Positions 11,838-25,763 of a DNA stretch of 64,000 nucleotides are shown in pieces. The DNA is from Umbilicaria muhlenbergii. Taxonomy: Eukaryota; Ascomycota; Lecanoromycetes; Umbilicariales; Umbilicariaceae. Location: positions 1,066,162 through 1,130,161 of the forward strand of contig KK106981.1 of assembly GCA_000611775.1 (NCBI GenBank), read 5' to 3'. Made by a program: the position numbers and the translations under genes. Every line of letters starts with the position of its first letter. The stretch's first letter is position 1. The notes under the pieces are model-generated. The model saw only the letters and a list, made by a program, of their open reading frames with translations. It ran no database searches and was not told where the DNA came from.

Positions 11838-14450
11838 TTAGTCATCATGAAAGTCATGCATCATTGACAGCACTACTGTCAGGGTGCTAAACATTAAATT
11901 GTCATACTGACTGATCATGCAAACCTTGTTTAGTTCATGACTACCTCAAACCTCACATGAAGGCAGCTCAAGTGAGCTGAAAAGCTCACTGAGTATGACT
12001 TTAAGGTCACATATCAAGAGAGCAAGAAGAACTCTGCTGATGATTTGTCAAGATGACCTGATTATGAACTGCTGAAGACTGTCAGTACCTTGACTGCTGC
12101 TGAAATAATGTGACAGTCCTTCCATTTAGAAAGCAAGGATTATAAGTCAGTGCAGAAGAAATTATATGCACTTGCTGTAATGATGCTGCAGTCAAGACGC
12201 TCAGTATGACAGAGGTTATAACAAGAGAATGTTGTACCTGTCACAATGAATACTACTGATACAATGAACACTGAAGATGATGATCTCATCAGAACATCAG
12301 TGATGCAGAACTTATCTGCTCAAGAAGAAGCAAGCCGTGATGAATATGTCAATATGATGAATACTGAAGTTGATGACATGATTGAAACATCAGCAGTTCA
12401 TGACCTACATGCTCAAGAAGCAAGTCATGATGAATATATCAGTATGATGAATACTGAAGCTGATGATATGATTGAAACATCAGCAGTTCATGACCTACAT
12501 GCTTGAGAAGCAAGTCATGACTGAATAAGAGAGTTTAAGTATGCAGAGCCTCAGCAGCACTCAATCAAGAATAACTCAGCAAACACTGCAGTTATGAATA
12601 ATGATGCAAGTCATGTTCTTATTAACCTTTAAATTGAGGATAGTGCTTCTGCTGACACTGTTGAAGCACTTCAACTCATGTCTACTCACTCATCAATAGG
12701 TGAGGAGATAACAGCTTATACAAGAATGTTTATTGAACAACTTAAATGTGCAATTCATACTGAGCAGTCAAAAGACAGTTTGGTATGATGAGTATGACAG
12801 AGATTAACTACCCCTTTTGAGGATAGAAACAACTTGACTGAGTCTGAGATGATAAATATGAATATAGACATGAACCCTGAGATGATCATGACATCAGAAA
12901 TGCAGCCAAATATGGCATTTATACTGTCAAATATATGAAAATGTTGACAAGAAATAAATGATGTCATACACTATGATGATAAAGTTTATGTTTCACAGAA
13001 CCCTGCCCTCTGCAATGTGATGATCAGTTGATTTCATGATGATGTTTTTGCAGGTCATTTCAGGAAGTCAAGAATTACAGAATTAATGCAATGATCTTAT
13101 GATTGATCTGATGCTGTCAGAGACGTACAATGTTACTGTCATGATTATGTTGAATGCCAAAAGGTGAAGTCAGCTCATCACAAATCATATAAGTTATTAA
13201 ACTCATTGTCAGTCTCAACTGAGCTGTGACATATGATGACAATGAACTTCATTACAGATCTGCCACTGAGCAGCATGTATGAAAGTATAACATGAGATTC
13301 AATCCTTGTTGTAGTTGATAAGTTGACCAAAATGGCTCATTATATTTCAGTATGAAAGACAATGTCAGTTGCTGACTTCATTGAAGTGTTTATTTGAGAC
13401 ATAATTAAGCATCATGATGTGTCAGAAGTTTTAATCACAGACAGAGACAAGTTATTTACATCAGAGCAGTGAATCAGCTTCTGCTTTCACATGTGATGTC
13501 ATTATAACATGTCAACAGCTTTTCACCTGCAAACTGATGATCAAATGAAGAGGCAGAATCAGTCCCTGAAGGTGTATTTATGCATATTCATTGATGAGCA
13601 GCAAGAGGACTGAGTGAAGCTTTTACTTTGTGCAGAGTTCTCATACAACAACTTCATACATGCTGCTACAGGAAAGAGCCCCTTTCAGCTTAATTTAAAG
13701 TGAGATCCTCAGATGAGCCTAAGTAAGCTGCTTATACAACACTCACATGAACAAATAAGACCTTATGCAGATGCACAGCAGCTTCAAGATTAAATTGCAA
13801 CAGCTCAGGAGCAGTTATGACAGGTTAATGAGATGTATGCAAACTATTATAATCAGTGCTGAATGAAGATAACATTCAAAGAAGGTGATTTAGTACTGAT
13901 CAATGAAAAGAATGTGTCAGTGAACAAACAGATGAAGAAACTGCATTGAAAAAAGCTCAGCTCATTCATGATATGACATGTGATAAGTCAATCATCATAT
14001 GAACTTGACCTCTCAGAGGATTGAAACATTTATAATGTATTCAACATCACTTTATTGAAGTCATTTTAAGACACACATCATGTGTCTTCTGCATTGACAG
14101 GAAAAGACCTGCTACTCAACTGAGATGATGAGTGAGAAGTCAAGGCAATTGTGAATAATCATGTTCATGACAGCAGGCTTCAATACCTCATCAAATGAAA
14201 GCTGACAGATCAGGTGTGAGATGACACATGAAAGTCAACACACTTCATCTGCAATGTAAAGGCAAAAATGCAGAAATTTCATGCTGACAATTTTAACAAA
14301 CTGAAATCTGAGTGAGCTGTATGATGTGACCTTTCAAGGTCAATTGAGAAGCTGTCACAAAAGTCATGAGCCTTAAGAAAGCTGTCACAAAAGTCATGAG
14401 TCTTAAGAACTGAAAACTTTGTCAGCTTTGTTAACCTGATCTTTTATGAT
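11838..14450 (+). mobile_element. Ty3/gypsy copy H, 5'-truncated
   Basis: Same family as C. It begins inside RNase H directly after the hairpin element and continues through a repeat-coding stretch (12,246-12,520), integrase (about 13,000-13,700) and a chromodomain-like end (about 14,100-14,300). A 3' flank carries a short duplicated AAGCTGTCACAAAAGTCATG unit near 14,350-14,400. It is broken in many places. The LTR at 16,132-16,402 may be its 3' LTR, with an unusual 1.7 kb segment between. Confidence 0.75.
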
Positions 14451-16131
14451 GAAGTCAGTACTCTATGACAAGAATATGACAGAAGTTATGACACTATGAT
14501 GAGATCTTTAATAAAATTACTGCATGAACTACATTATCACAGACGTGTCACATTGCAGAGAACACTTAAGCACAGAAGCATTTCATTTTAAGTCTGAAGA
14601 TTAAAGTGAATCTGAGATCAGCATCTTGCACTCAACCTCTCATCAATGCTGTGTCAAGTCACCCTCATTTATTTATTTATCTTCTGCTGTCTCAAACTTT
14701 TTTTCATTGTCTGATGAGGCCTCTGATCTCATCTCTTCAATGTGATGCTGCTCACAGAGTTCAATGTACTCTTGATGATGATGAGATTGATGAGTGTTGA
14801 GGACACAGAGAGCATGAGCAGTGTTTTTCAGCAAGACAGCAAGAGCCTGAATGAGCTCCTCAAAATTACTGAATTAACATTAATCACCTCATTATGAATG
14901 TCATGAGACTCATGTTGAGGAGCAGCTGTGAGGGGTGTGAAGAGTGTTGATAATGATTAATAAAAGGCAGCAGCATGAGGATCTGATGATCAGTCATTAA
15001 ATGCTATGATTAATTAACAATGCAAAAGTATGACATAAAGTATGACAAAAGTATGACACTTTGTCATATTAAACAAAACAAAAGAGGATTGAGAAAGGCA
15101 GACTTACAGTGTGCTGTCACTCCTCTGATCATCATAGACACGCGCTGAGACAACAACATTAAAGCTCTCAGAGTCAAGAGCAGTGATGATCAGAGGCTCT
15201 GTCATGCATTGTTCATGAAGGTTGCAGAGAGATATGCAACATGTGCAGGCTCCCCTGTCTGACACAAAGCAGTGATCAACTTCAGCTCTTATACAAGAGT
15301 CACAGTGAGCAGTACCTGACAACATGTGATTGAGGTTCTCTCAAATCACACACTCATGATGATGAGCCTGCTGCACATGAGCCGGCAGCAAGGTATCATC
15401 ATGACATCACACAGAGCAGGAACTGCTGTCAAAGATGTCACTTAAAGATAAACACCTGACTCTCTTCAGGTGCTGAACAGTCAGTTTTATCACTCTGTTT
15501 CCTCATCTCTTTCTGAAGGTGTTGATCATCACAATTTCATTCATCAACTCTGACTCAGAGCCCTCCTCATCACATTGAGCTCAGAGATCAACAGGCTTCC
15601 CTGATGAAGGCAGGTCTTCATCATTGTCTGCAGTCATGAGTTTGAGAGTTCAAGTATTGATTGCTTATATACCATGTTAGCATCCATATGAAGTATGACA
15701 GGAAGTATGACACTGCAAATGAAGCATGAGCTGCAAGCTTCATGATGCTTCCTTCATGAGGTGAACACCTCTGCAATGAGGGATGACATCATGAAGTCAT
15801 CAGGTCACTCAATGAGCTGTGAAAAAGTTGTAAAAAGTATGATGACATGTTATAAGAGAGATGATGAAGAAGAAACACAAGGAAAGGGTGTTTTAAACCT
15901 ACAGTAAACATTTTAATTTTGATGTTTATGTTAAAAGGAACTTACTGCCAGGCATGATATCATAACAATTAAGCAAGACATGTGATCAGTCTTACTTTAA
16001 CACAGTTTCACACCCTCACTTTACATGATCAATCACTTATCAGGTCATCATGATGATGTCTATAATGACAAATTCAGAGTCAATTGACATTGAGGATGAC
16101 ATCATGAGAAAGAGAATGCTGTGTCAGGGCC
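14451..16131. other. Unassigned segment between copy H and an LTR
   Basis: About 1.7 kb of AT-rich DNA that matches none of the gypsy coding parts in this window. It carries an antisense cysteine-rich reading frame (15,104-15,655). Directly before the LTR at 16,132 is a purine-rich stretch (GAGAAAGAGAATGCTG), as expected of a polypurine tract. It may therefore be an extra 3' region of the retroelement, or an older host segment caught between two copies. Confidence 0.4.
15104..15655 (-). pseudogene. Decayed cysteine-rich protein of unknown function
   Basis: On the minus strand an open frame of 73 codons (15,104-15,325) reads with a spaced cysteine pattern of about C-x2-C-x7-C-x7-C-x-C-C-x3-C-x5-C within the first 40 residues. 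Sequence upstream on the same strand to about 15,655 still looks codon-like, with acidic and then basic stretches, but is interrupted. The pattern recalls small zinc-binding domains of fungal hypothetical proteins (DUF3716-like); this is a resemblance only. Its place between a gypsy pol end and an LTR is unusual. It could be a captured gene or a host relic. Confidence 0.35.
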
Positions 16132-16402
16132 ATCATATAATAGTATGACAGTACAACACTAATACAACATTATAATATGACACTATAGTACGACATTATA
16201 TAAATATGATGACTCAGCGCCTAGCGCCTTGACATCAAGTGAAAACTCTTCACAAGGAGATTCAGAAACCTGCTTCCTCAGTGATCAGTTTTGTCATCAA
16301 ATAGAAGATGTATAATCACTGCATTAACCTTATCATGACTTTTGCCTACAACACCCTGTTCAAACATCATTATGATGACCGTCATACACTCAGCTTTTTA
16401 CA
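16132..16402 (+). repeat. LTR of the C/F/G/H family
   Basis: Starts TGTCAGGGCCATC and ends TTTTACA, 271 bases. The sequence to its right at once becomes the minus-strand body of copy G. No matching five-base duplication flanks it, so it looks like a 3' LTR or the product of recombination between copies rather than a clean solo LTR. Confidence 0.7.
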
Positions 16403-17088
16403 GAGTTGTTCAATAAACATTCTTGTATAAACTGTTATCTCCTCACTTAGAGGTGAGTGAGCAGACATGAGCTGAAGCGCTTCAACAGTGTCAGCAGAAG
16501 AAGTGTTATCCTCAATTTAAAGATTAATAAGAACATGACTTGCATCATCATTCATAACTACAGTGTTTACTGCATTATCCTTGATTGAGTGCTGCTCAAG
16601 TTCTGTATACTCAAGTTTTCTTATTCAGTCACGGCTTGCTTCTTGAGCATGTAGGTCATGAACTGCTGGTGTTTCAGTTGTATCACTGACTTCAGTATTC
16701 ATCATATTGATATATTCATCACGGCTTGCTTCTTGAGCATGTAGGCCATGAACTGCTGATGTTTCAGTCATGTCATCAGCTTCAGTATTCATCATACTGA
16801 TATATTCATCACAGCTTGCTTCTTCTTGAGCAGATAAGTTTCACACTGCTGATGTTCTGATGAGATCATCATCTTCAGTAATTATTATACTGAGTAGGTG
16901 ATGCACTGCTGATGTTTCAGTGATATCACTGACTTCATCTGACATGACACTTTCATCATTTTCATTACAGCTTGCTTCTTTTTAAGCAGGTAGATTTCAC
17001 ACTGCTGATGTTCTGATGAGATCATCATCTTCAGTGTTCATTATACTGATAGTATTCATTGTGACAGGTATGACATTCTCTTGTTGTA

Positions 17089-18845
17089 CATTCACAACTT
17101 GACAGCCCGCTCAAAAATAAGGTTTTAGTTAATAGTACTTTATGCGCTCAGAGCACTCTCTGAGCAGTAAATGAGCTCATACAAATCTTACACTTTAAAT
17201 AACTATTATACCTTCATGAATAATGAAAAACTTTTTATTGAAAAGTTTTAGATCTCTTTATTCTGTACACTTTACAAACTAAAGATTTCTTCATAAGTTT
17301 TAATTTGCAATAGTTATGAATTAAAAAACTTTTAACTAATTATAAATATATTAGCATATTGAATAACTATTGCGCTTTTATACTTATAATATAACTTTCA
17401 GTTTATAAGTTGTAGAGAAGAAACTATTAAACAGTTTTATAACTTAAAGTTTTCTTATAACTGTTGTTGTTAAAAAGTTACATTGATTTCAAACTTTCAG
17501 TGACAAAAATCACAATATTAATAAACAGACTTTTAATGACTTTTTGAATAACTCAACAACAACAACACATAAAAAAAAACTTTGTATAAGAAAACTCTTA
17601 AACAGCTTATTCTCTACAACTTATAAACTGAAAGTTATATCATAAGTATAAAAGCGCAATAGTTATTCAAAGTATGTGACTTTTTTTGAAAGATTTTTCG
17701 CTATTAAAAACTTGAATTAAATATAACTTAACAACAACAGCAGTTATAAAGAAACTTTTAATTTAACATTAATAAAAAATACTGTTCTTTATAACTTATG
17801 CATTAAAAGTTTCTTCATATCTGTTGAGGTGCAAAAGTTATTAAAGTGTGTAAATTTTTAAGTGATGAAAATCTCGAAGTTCTTTAAATATTCAGAACTC
17901 AACACTTAAAAATTTACACACTTTAATAACTTTTGCACCTCAACAGATATGAAGAAACTTTCAATGCACAAGTTATAAAGAACAGTATTCTCTATGAATG
18001 ATAAATTAAAAGTTTCTTCATAACTGCTGTTGTTGTTAAGTTATATTTAATTCAAGTTTTCAATAGCGAAAAACCTTTCAAAAAAAGTCCCATACTTTGA
18101 ATAACTATTGCGCTTTTATACTTATGATATAACTTTCAGTGATGAAAATCACAACATTAATAAACCGACTTTTAATGACTTTTTGAATAACTCAATAACA
18201 ACAACACATAAAAAGAAACTTTGTATCAGAAAACTCTTAAACAGCTTATTCTCTACACCTTATAAACTGAAAGTTATATTATAAGTATAAAAGCGCAATA
18301 GTTATTCAAAGTATGTGACTTTTTTTGAAAGATTTTTCGCTGTTGAAAACTTGAATTAAATATAACTTAACAGCAACAGCAGTTATGAAGAAACTTTTAG
18401 TTTTACATTAATAGAGAATACTGTTCTTTATAACTTGTGCATTGAAAGTTTCTTCGTATCTGTTGAGGTGCAAAAGTTATTAAAGTGTGTAGATTTTTAA
18501 GTGATGAAAATCTTGAAGTTCTTTAAATATTCAGAACTCAACACTTATAGAGTGCTTTCAGACTCAACAAATCATGATTTTTTATTGCAGAAAAGTGAAT
18601 TTTAGCAAAAGTTTACTTATTATAAGTTTTACTGTTATTATAACACTGTGTGTGTACTTGTTTAAACAATTGTTTTAATAACTGTTTTTTTATCACAAAA
18701 TTTTGATGTTCCGCTCAAGATTTAAGGTTGAGCTCAAAGCGCTCAAAGGGTGCTAAGGGCGGCTGTTAGCTGAGACATGAGATCAGAAGCTCAGAGCGCT
18801 CAAAGTGCTAAAAACTAACTCAGAGCTAACTTGCTAAATTGCTGA
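17089..18845. repeat. AT-rich insertion built of palindromic repeats
   Basis: About 1.76 kb inserted in copy G, flanked by TGTA on both sides (17,085-17,088 and 18,846-18,849). Arms at about 17,630-17,870 and 17,905-18,140 are near-perfect inverted repeats of about 235 bases around a loop of about 40 bases. The block from about 17,480 to 17,885 recurs directly at about 18,140-18,545, and a partial inverted copy lies at about 17,290-17,480. Its outer ends resemble each other weakly in inverted order (CATTCACAACTT versus CATCAGCAATTT). No protein frame is seen. It may be a non-autonomous DNA transposon; the class is unknown. Confidence 0.6.
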
Positions 18846-19599
18846 TGTAGCCTCTGTCATACTGCCCTTGACTGCAGTGTCATCACAGCAAGTGTGTATA
18901 ATTTCTCCTGCACTGACTTATAATTCTTGCTTCTTAAATGAAAGGACTGTTGCATTATTTCAGCAGCAGTCAAGGTACTGACAGCTTTCAGCAGTTCATA
19001 ATCAAGTCATTTTAACAGATTGTCAGCAGAGTTCTTCTTGCCCTCTTGATATGTGATCTTAAAGTCATACTCAGTGAGCTTTTCAGCTCACTTGAGCTGC
19101 CTTCATGTGAGGTTTAAGGTAGTCATAAACCAAACAAGGTTTGCGTGGTCAGTCAATATGATGATTGAGTGCCTAGCGCCTCAACAGTAGTGCTGTCAAT
19201 GATGCATGACTTTCATGATGACAAGAAGCTCTTGCTCACTTGTATCATATCAGGTCTCAGTATTTAGCAGCTTCTTGCTGTAGTAAGTAATTAATAATCA
19301 GTGCAATTGACCGTCAACCTTGAAGTGTTGTGTCAAGATTTCATCAATTGCAAATTCAGAGGCGTTCATTTCAACCCTCATGAGTTTGTTTTCATTGAAA
19401 TAATGTAGCAATGAAGCACTCATGAAGGTCTTCTTTAAAGCATTAAACACTTTCAATGTGACTCCTGAGAGTGAAAAAGAGGCAGATATGATGTTTTCTT
19501 GTTGTAGCTCTCCTCTGACTTGCAGATTGCATGCTGAATATTCTGTATTAAATCTTTACAATGAGGTCAGGCTGTTCTGCTTCTTTTTAATAATAATCT

Positions 19600-20032
19600 T
19601 GTTACACCTCTCGCTAGATGGTACCTGGACGGTACATGTAGCAGGCGTACATGTGATACTGCTCATGATGCTCAGAGCATGAGCACCTTGAGCACTCAAC
19701 TGCTCATGATGCTCAAGGCATGAGCACCTCAAGCACTCAACTGCTCATGATGCTCAGAGCATGAGCACCCTGAGCAGTAAGATTACACATGTAGAACAGT
19801 ATGATCACACATGAGTCTCTTAGAGTATTATATAATCACAGGTAGATTCATAGTTAAGAGCTCATGCTCAACTCATGTATCAAATGCAATCTCATAGGTC
19901 TACTGCCTTCTAGCTTATCTCAGTCTACATGTGATCAGTAGTTCATTAAATCAAGTGCTGTGATTAGGTGAATGTTGATATAATTCATTGAATAATTGTT
20001 TTATCTTCATCACTACGACATCACCTGTTACA
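19600..20032 (+). repeat. Left LTR of copy E
   Basis: Starts TGTTACACC and ends CACCTGTTACA. Three tandem units of about 40 bases lie at about 19,656-19,777, and each contains an inverted repeat (GCTCATGATGCTC...GAGCATGAGC). Differences from the right LTR are nearly all transitions, as expected of C-to-T decay, so their number is not a clean age clock. Confidence 0.9.
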
Positions 20033-23000
20033 CTTTGAGCATTAATGCTGAGATATCAGTTGTGAAATGAACTGTGACTCATGAGTCTCTTGAAAGGATG
20101 ACAGCCTTCAGTCATGACCTGTCAATCACTGAGAGCCTGACATCATCAGGGATGAAGATCAAGATCTCATCATCAGACAAATTCTTAAGAGAACATAAGA
20201 TGTTGAGTTCATTCCTCACTCAACTTGATACTTACATTCATCTCAATCATGTTATGTTCAAGAAGGAGTCTGACAAAGTATTATATGCATTCTCTTACTT
20301 GAGGTCTGATGCTCTTAATTGATTCAAGCTGACCTTCTGAGATTATATGAAAAATGAGAAGAAGGATCATGATGATGAGATGAATGAAATCTTCTTTAAT
20401 CTAGAAGAGTTCAAGAAGCAGATAAGAATTATGTTTAAAACTGTTGATCAGGAAAGAACTGTGAAGTGAAAAATTTATAATATTATACAGAAAGGAGCTG
20501 CCGTGATGTACACAGTCAATTTTCAGAGACATGTCATGTACATGAATTGAGATGACACTGCCTTGACTGCACAGTATTATAAAGGCCTGAAGGACTTCAT
20601 CAAAGATGAAATCTCTCAATCAGAGTGATCAAGCACCTTGATCAAGATGATTGAAAAATCAGTCATCATTAACAACCACGTGTATGAAAGATCTATGAAA
20701 AAAAGTCAGAAGAACTACGTATCACCAAAAGTGAACAAGCCTCATGAAAGCACTCAGTATAACAATCAACCCTATTATGACCCTCAGCTGATGAAGATTG
20801 ATGTGACTTTCTGAAGAAATCAATTTCAGAGAGGAACCAAGCAGTTACTTAAAGGTATCAGAGTCAAAGGAAATTGTTATAACTGTGAAAAATCAGAACA
20901 TTTCACACGCAACTGTTGAGTCCTGACAAAAACCTTTTCATCAAAGAAGAAGACATATGCTGCTGCTTTAAAAGAGTCAGCACTGAAGCAATCAGTTCAG
21001 CACAACATTATGTCTTGAACAGCTTGTTATGATGATAGCTGTGTAACTCATCAGAGTGACAAAGACAGCTCTGAATGATTTTCATGTCAATCAAAGAAAG
21101 CAAAAGAACATGTTGCAACCTCTCACTGAAACTCTGTTGCAGACATGAAGAGGCATCAAGTCAGATGAGAGAAATTCAGTCAAGAAGATGATTACATTAA
21201 CAGTGATGATATGATACCCTCATTCAGTGAGGAGGAAGACTTCATGAAAGTAACATCTTCTGAAGACTCAGAAGAACTTACAGAAGAAGATAACAATAAA
21301 TGATTAACTACTCATGAAGAAAGATGAATTCAAACATATATTGAAATACTCAATGCCCTCAGCAAGAAGGAGGAGTATGCAGAATGAATAAAAGAAATAA
21401 AGAATTAAATCCTTTACATTATTTGAGATGCATTTACACAAAGTCAAAATCATGAAGAAATCAACTATCAAGATATAATTAAGAAGACACCTCTGAAAGG
21501 TTCTCAGTTCATCATCAGAGGAGAATACATTACCTCTGACAGAATACACATCTCATGAAAACTTCACATGAAAGTGTGAGAACTCTGAAATGAATACTTC
21601 AAACAGAATCTGAACAAGCATTCAGCTCAGAGAGTGATTCTGAAAGATTTCAAGTATGTAGAGAAGAACTTGAGTTTCTCTCCTTTTAATTCAAAAAATT
21701 AGGAGGCCCTTCAGGTCAGAGGCTTCTGAAGATGCTTACTTCAAAGCCTTCAAGCAGTGAATGACAACAAGAGTTCACTGCTGCAGCACAGGAAGACATG
21801 AGCAACTTTCATGTCTGAGTTAAAGTCAACAGCCAGCCAGCTCAACTGCTAATAAACAGTGACTGTACAGGAAACTTCATGAACTCAAGATTTGCTGTGA
21901 AACACACAATTCAAACACAGGTGAAGAAAAATCCTTTCAGACTTCAAGAGTTCAATGAGACCTTTATGAAATACAATGATGAATGAGTAAACTGAGAGAC
22001 GGTTTCCACGCTCATGCATTTAAGTCAACATTGAGAGAAGATTCAATTCAACATCACAGAGCAACCAGGAAGTGATATAGTTCTGAGAATATCATGACTC
22101 TGAGCAATCAATTCAATGATTGATTGAGCTGAAAATGAGATATACTTCATCAAGGGTGATAATCTTAACAAGTTATATTCAGTCCTGAAATCACCTGAAG
22201 GTGTGAAGATCTTCACTATGACAGAGAAAGAAACACATGAGGAAATGAAGAACCTCAATACAAAAATACTATGAAGCAGATGAGTTGAGGATGACTGAGA
22301 CTCTGTTATCAAGTTATTTATCTCTAAAGAATATAAAGACTTCAAGGAATTGTTCACAGCTGTAAAGGATCAGGACGTCTTGCTGAAACATTAAGAATAA
22401 GATCATGAAATTAAGATCATGAAAGATTGCATGCTAATGAAGCAACTCATCTACTCATTGTCACCTCAGAAGTTAAACGCCTTACAAGAATACTTAAAGG
22501 AGAACTTATGAAAAGAATTCATACAGGAATTTCAATCTTCAGCTGAATATTCAATACTGTTCATATCAAAGTCAGACAGTTCACTCAGATTGTGTGTTGA
22601 TTATTAAGCATTGAACAATATAACTGTCAAGAACAGTTACTCTTTGCTGCTCATTTCAGAACTGCAGGATCAGTTTCAGAGAGCACAGTGATTTATTAAA
22701 TTTAATATTTTAAGAGCCTTCAACCAGATTCATATTAAAGAAGGAGATGAATGAAAAACTGCATTCTGAACAAGATTCAAACTCTATGAGTACCTGATAA
22801 TGCCTTTCAGATTGATGAATGCATCAGTAACTTTTCAGGCTTTTATTAATAACATACTACAAGAATATTTGAATCAGTTTGCAGTCATTTACCTTGACAA
22901 CATACTGATCTACTTCAAGATGAAGGAGCAGCATGTTCAGCACATCTGAAAAATCTTGCAGGCACTTCAAGATGCAGGATTGCAGATAAAACCTGAGAAA

Positions 23001-25763
23001 AGTGTTTTTCATTTCAAGGAAGTACACTTCTTAGGCTTCATAATAACATCAGAAGAGTTATGAATGAACTCAAGAAAAATATGATCTGTAATTGAATGAT
23101 CAGTATTGAAGAATATCAAGGAAGTACAGTTCTTCCTTGAGTTCACAAACTTCTATAAAAAGTTTATCAAAAAGTATTTAAAAATCACATCACCTCTAAC
23201 AGAGTTGATCTGAAAGAATCAGAAGTTTGAGTGATCACCTGAAGCACAGAAAGCCTTTGATGAGTTGAAGAAGAAATTCACTTCTCAATCAATTCTCATG
23301 AGTTTTAACCTCAAGAAACCTATTACGCTTGAGACAGATGCATCAGATGAAGTTATAAAAGCATGCATTAATCAATCAGATGATAAGAGACATCTACAAT
23401 CAGTAGCTTTCTATTCAAGAAAGTTTTCAAGCGCTGAAATGAATTATAAGATACACGACAAGGAGCTGTTAATTATTGTTGATGCATTTAAGCAATGACA
23501 TGTGTATCTGAAAGGACTCAAACATGAGGTTCAGGTATACTCAGATCATAAAAATCTGTTGTATTTCATGACAATGAAAGTCTTAAATTGAAGACAAGTG
23601 TGTTGATCAGAAGAGTTGTCACAATATAACTTCAAGATTCATTATCAGAAAGGATCAGAGAATATTAAAGCAGATGCTCTCAATCAACAAGCTGATTATT
23701 TGCATGATAAATCAATCATCAGTCATGTTATCCTTCAGGAGGATGAGCAAGGGGACATGTCTTTTAATAAACAATTCAACCTCATCATACAGGTAGAGGA
23801 TAACATTTTTAAAAATGAGATTCAGAAAGTGTTAAAGAATGATAAGTTAACACAGCAGGTTCTTCAAAATATTAAAGATCATGAAAGCTTTAAAAAGGAG
23901 AAAGGCTTATTACTTTTTTAAGACTTAATCTATGTTCCTATTAATCTTCAACAAAAGCTAATAGAGGAAAGTCATTTCAACAAGATGCACAGTCATCAAG
24001 GAATTAACAAAACAATAAAATGACTCACAAGGACATATTACTTCTCACACATGAGAAAGAAAATTGAAGAGAATGTTTAAAAGTGCAATATCTGTTGAAG
24101 AAGCAAAGCAGATCAACATAAATCATATAATTTACTCAAGTCATCAAACACATCATTGAGATCATGAGCAAGCATCACTTTAAACTTTGTAGTAAAGCTA
24201 CCAAGGTCAAAAGAACCCTTGATAAGAGCAGTTTATGATTTGATATTGATTATCACCAACAGACTTACAAAGTATGAGTACTTCATACTTTATAATGAAG
24301 CATCATCAGCAGAGGAGCTCACATATATGTTCTTAAAAGTTATAACAGTCAATCATGAACTGCCAGAGGAAATAATCTTCAATAAAGACAAACTCTTCAC
24401 CTTCAAGTTCTGAAAATCATTAGTGAACCAGTTAGGGATTCATCATAAGTTGTCAACATCATATCATCCTCAAACAGACAGACAGACAGAATGATTCAAT
24501 CAAATTATGAAACAGTACTTGCGCTGTTATGTTAATTATCAGCAGACTAATTGAGTAGAACTCTTGCTGATAACTCAGTTAACATACAATTCAGCAGCAA
24601 CAGAGGTGACTGAAGTGTCATCATTTTACATCAATTACAGCTTTAACCCGGCTATGAATGAAGTCAAGGGGCTAGTAATGATAGCACAGAAAGCAAGTGT
24701 ACAAGTGAATCACTTTAAGAATCTGCATGAAATATTGCAGAGGAACATCAAATTCACCTCAGAAAAGTCAATGATATATCACAATAAAAAAAGAGCTAAA
24801 GGACTTATTCTCAAAGAGAAGGATAAAGTATACCTTCTGTGTCACAACATCAAGACAAAGTGACTTAACAACAAATTAAATCACATGAAGTTGAGACCTT
24901 TTCAAATTGCAAAAACTAAGAGAAGCGTCAACTATGAGCTTGAGCTTTCACTCACTATGCAGATACACTCAGTATTTCATGTATCACTACTCAAACCAGC
25001 AGACCTGAAAACATCAATACAAGAAAGATCATCAGAGATCAACCTGAAGAGTCAAGATGCTGAATTTGAGGTAGAAGAAATCCTAGATCAATAAGACATA
25101 AATGATGAATCACACTACTTGATTAAATGAAAAGGATATGACAGTGAAGGAAACACATGAGAGTCAGAGGAGAATCTCACTCATTGTGCAGTGAAACTGC
25201 AGCAGTTTCATCAAAGAAATCTGCAGGAAGTCAGTTCATGTCACTGAGACTGAAAGCCTCAAGCGCAAGAAAGTTGAGTGAGGGCTCAGTAAAAAAATCA
25301 GCAGCTACAGCAGTCACACACTCATTCATCTTCAACTCTTTGATGTTTTGAAGTTCAGTACAGATTAAATCTGACTGCTTCTTCCTCAGAAAAGTGATTT
25401 ATTTGCAAAGTCTTTTTTTCTTCACTCTTATCTCTCACTTCTGTGCTGTGACGGCATCCTTTTTCTTTTTCAGGTGATAAATCTTCACACTCATCTTGTT
25501 GATCTCCTTCAGAGATATGAATAAGTCACAAGAGATGCTCAGTTGAATGCAGGTGCTGCACTTGTTGTAATCATTTAACATCTTACACTCCTTGCCACTG
25601 ATTAAACAGTGATTACATGTTCACATGACAATCCTTCTGTTCTCAGCAATTGAATCAGTCAAATGAGAATGATGAGAAGTAGATGACTTCTTCTTTCTAA
25701 TACTGAATGAAGGCATGAGGAAGGTTGAGTTTTCAAGGATGAAAATGTTGAGGAGGAAGCTAA

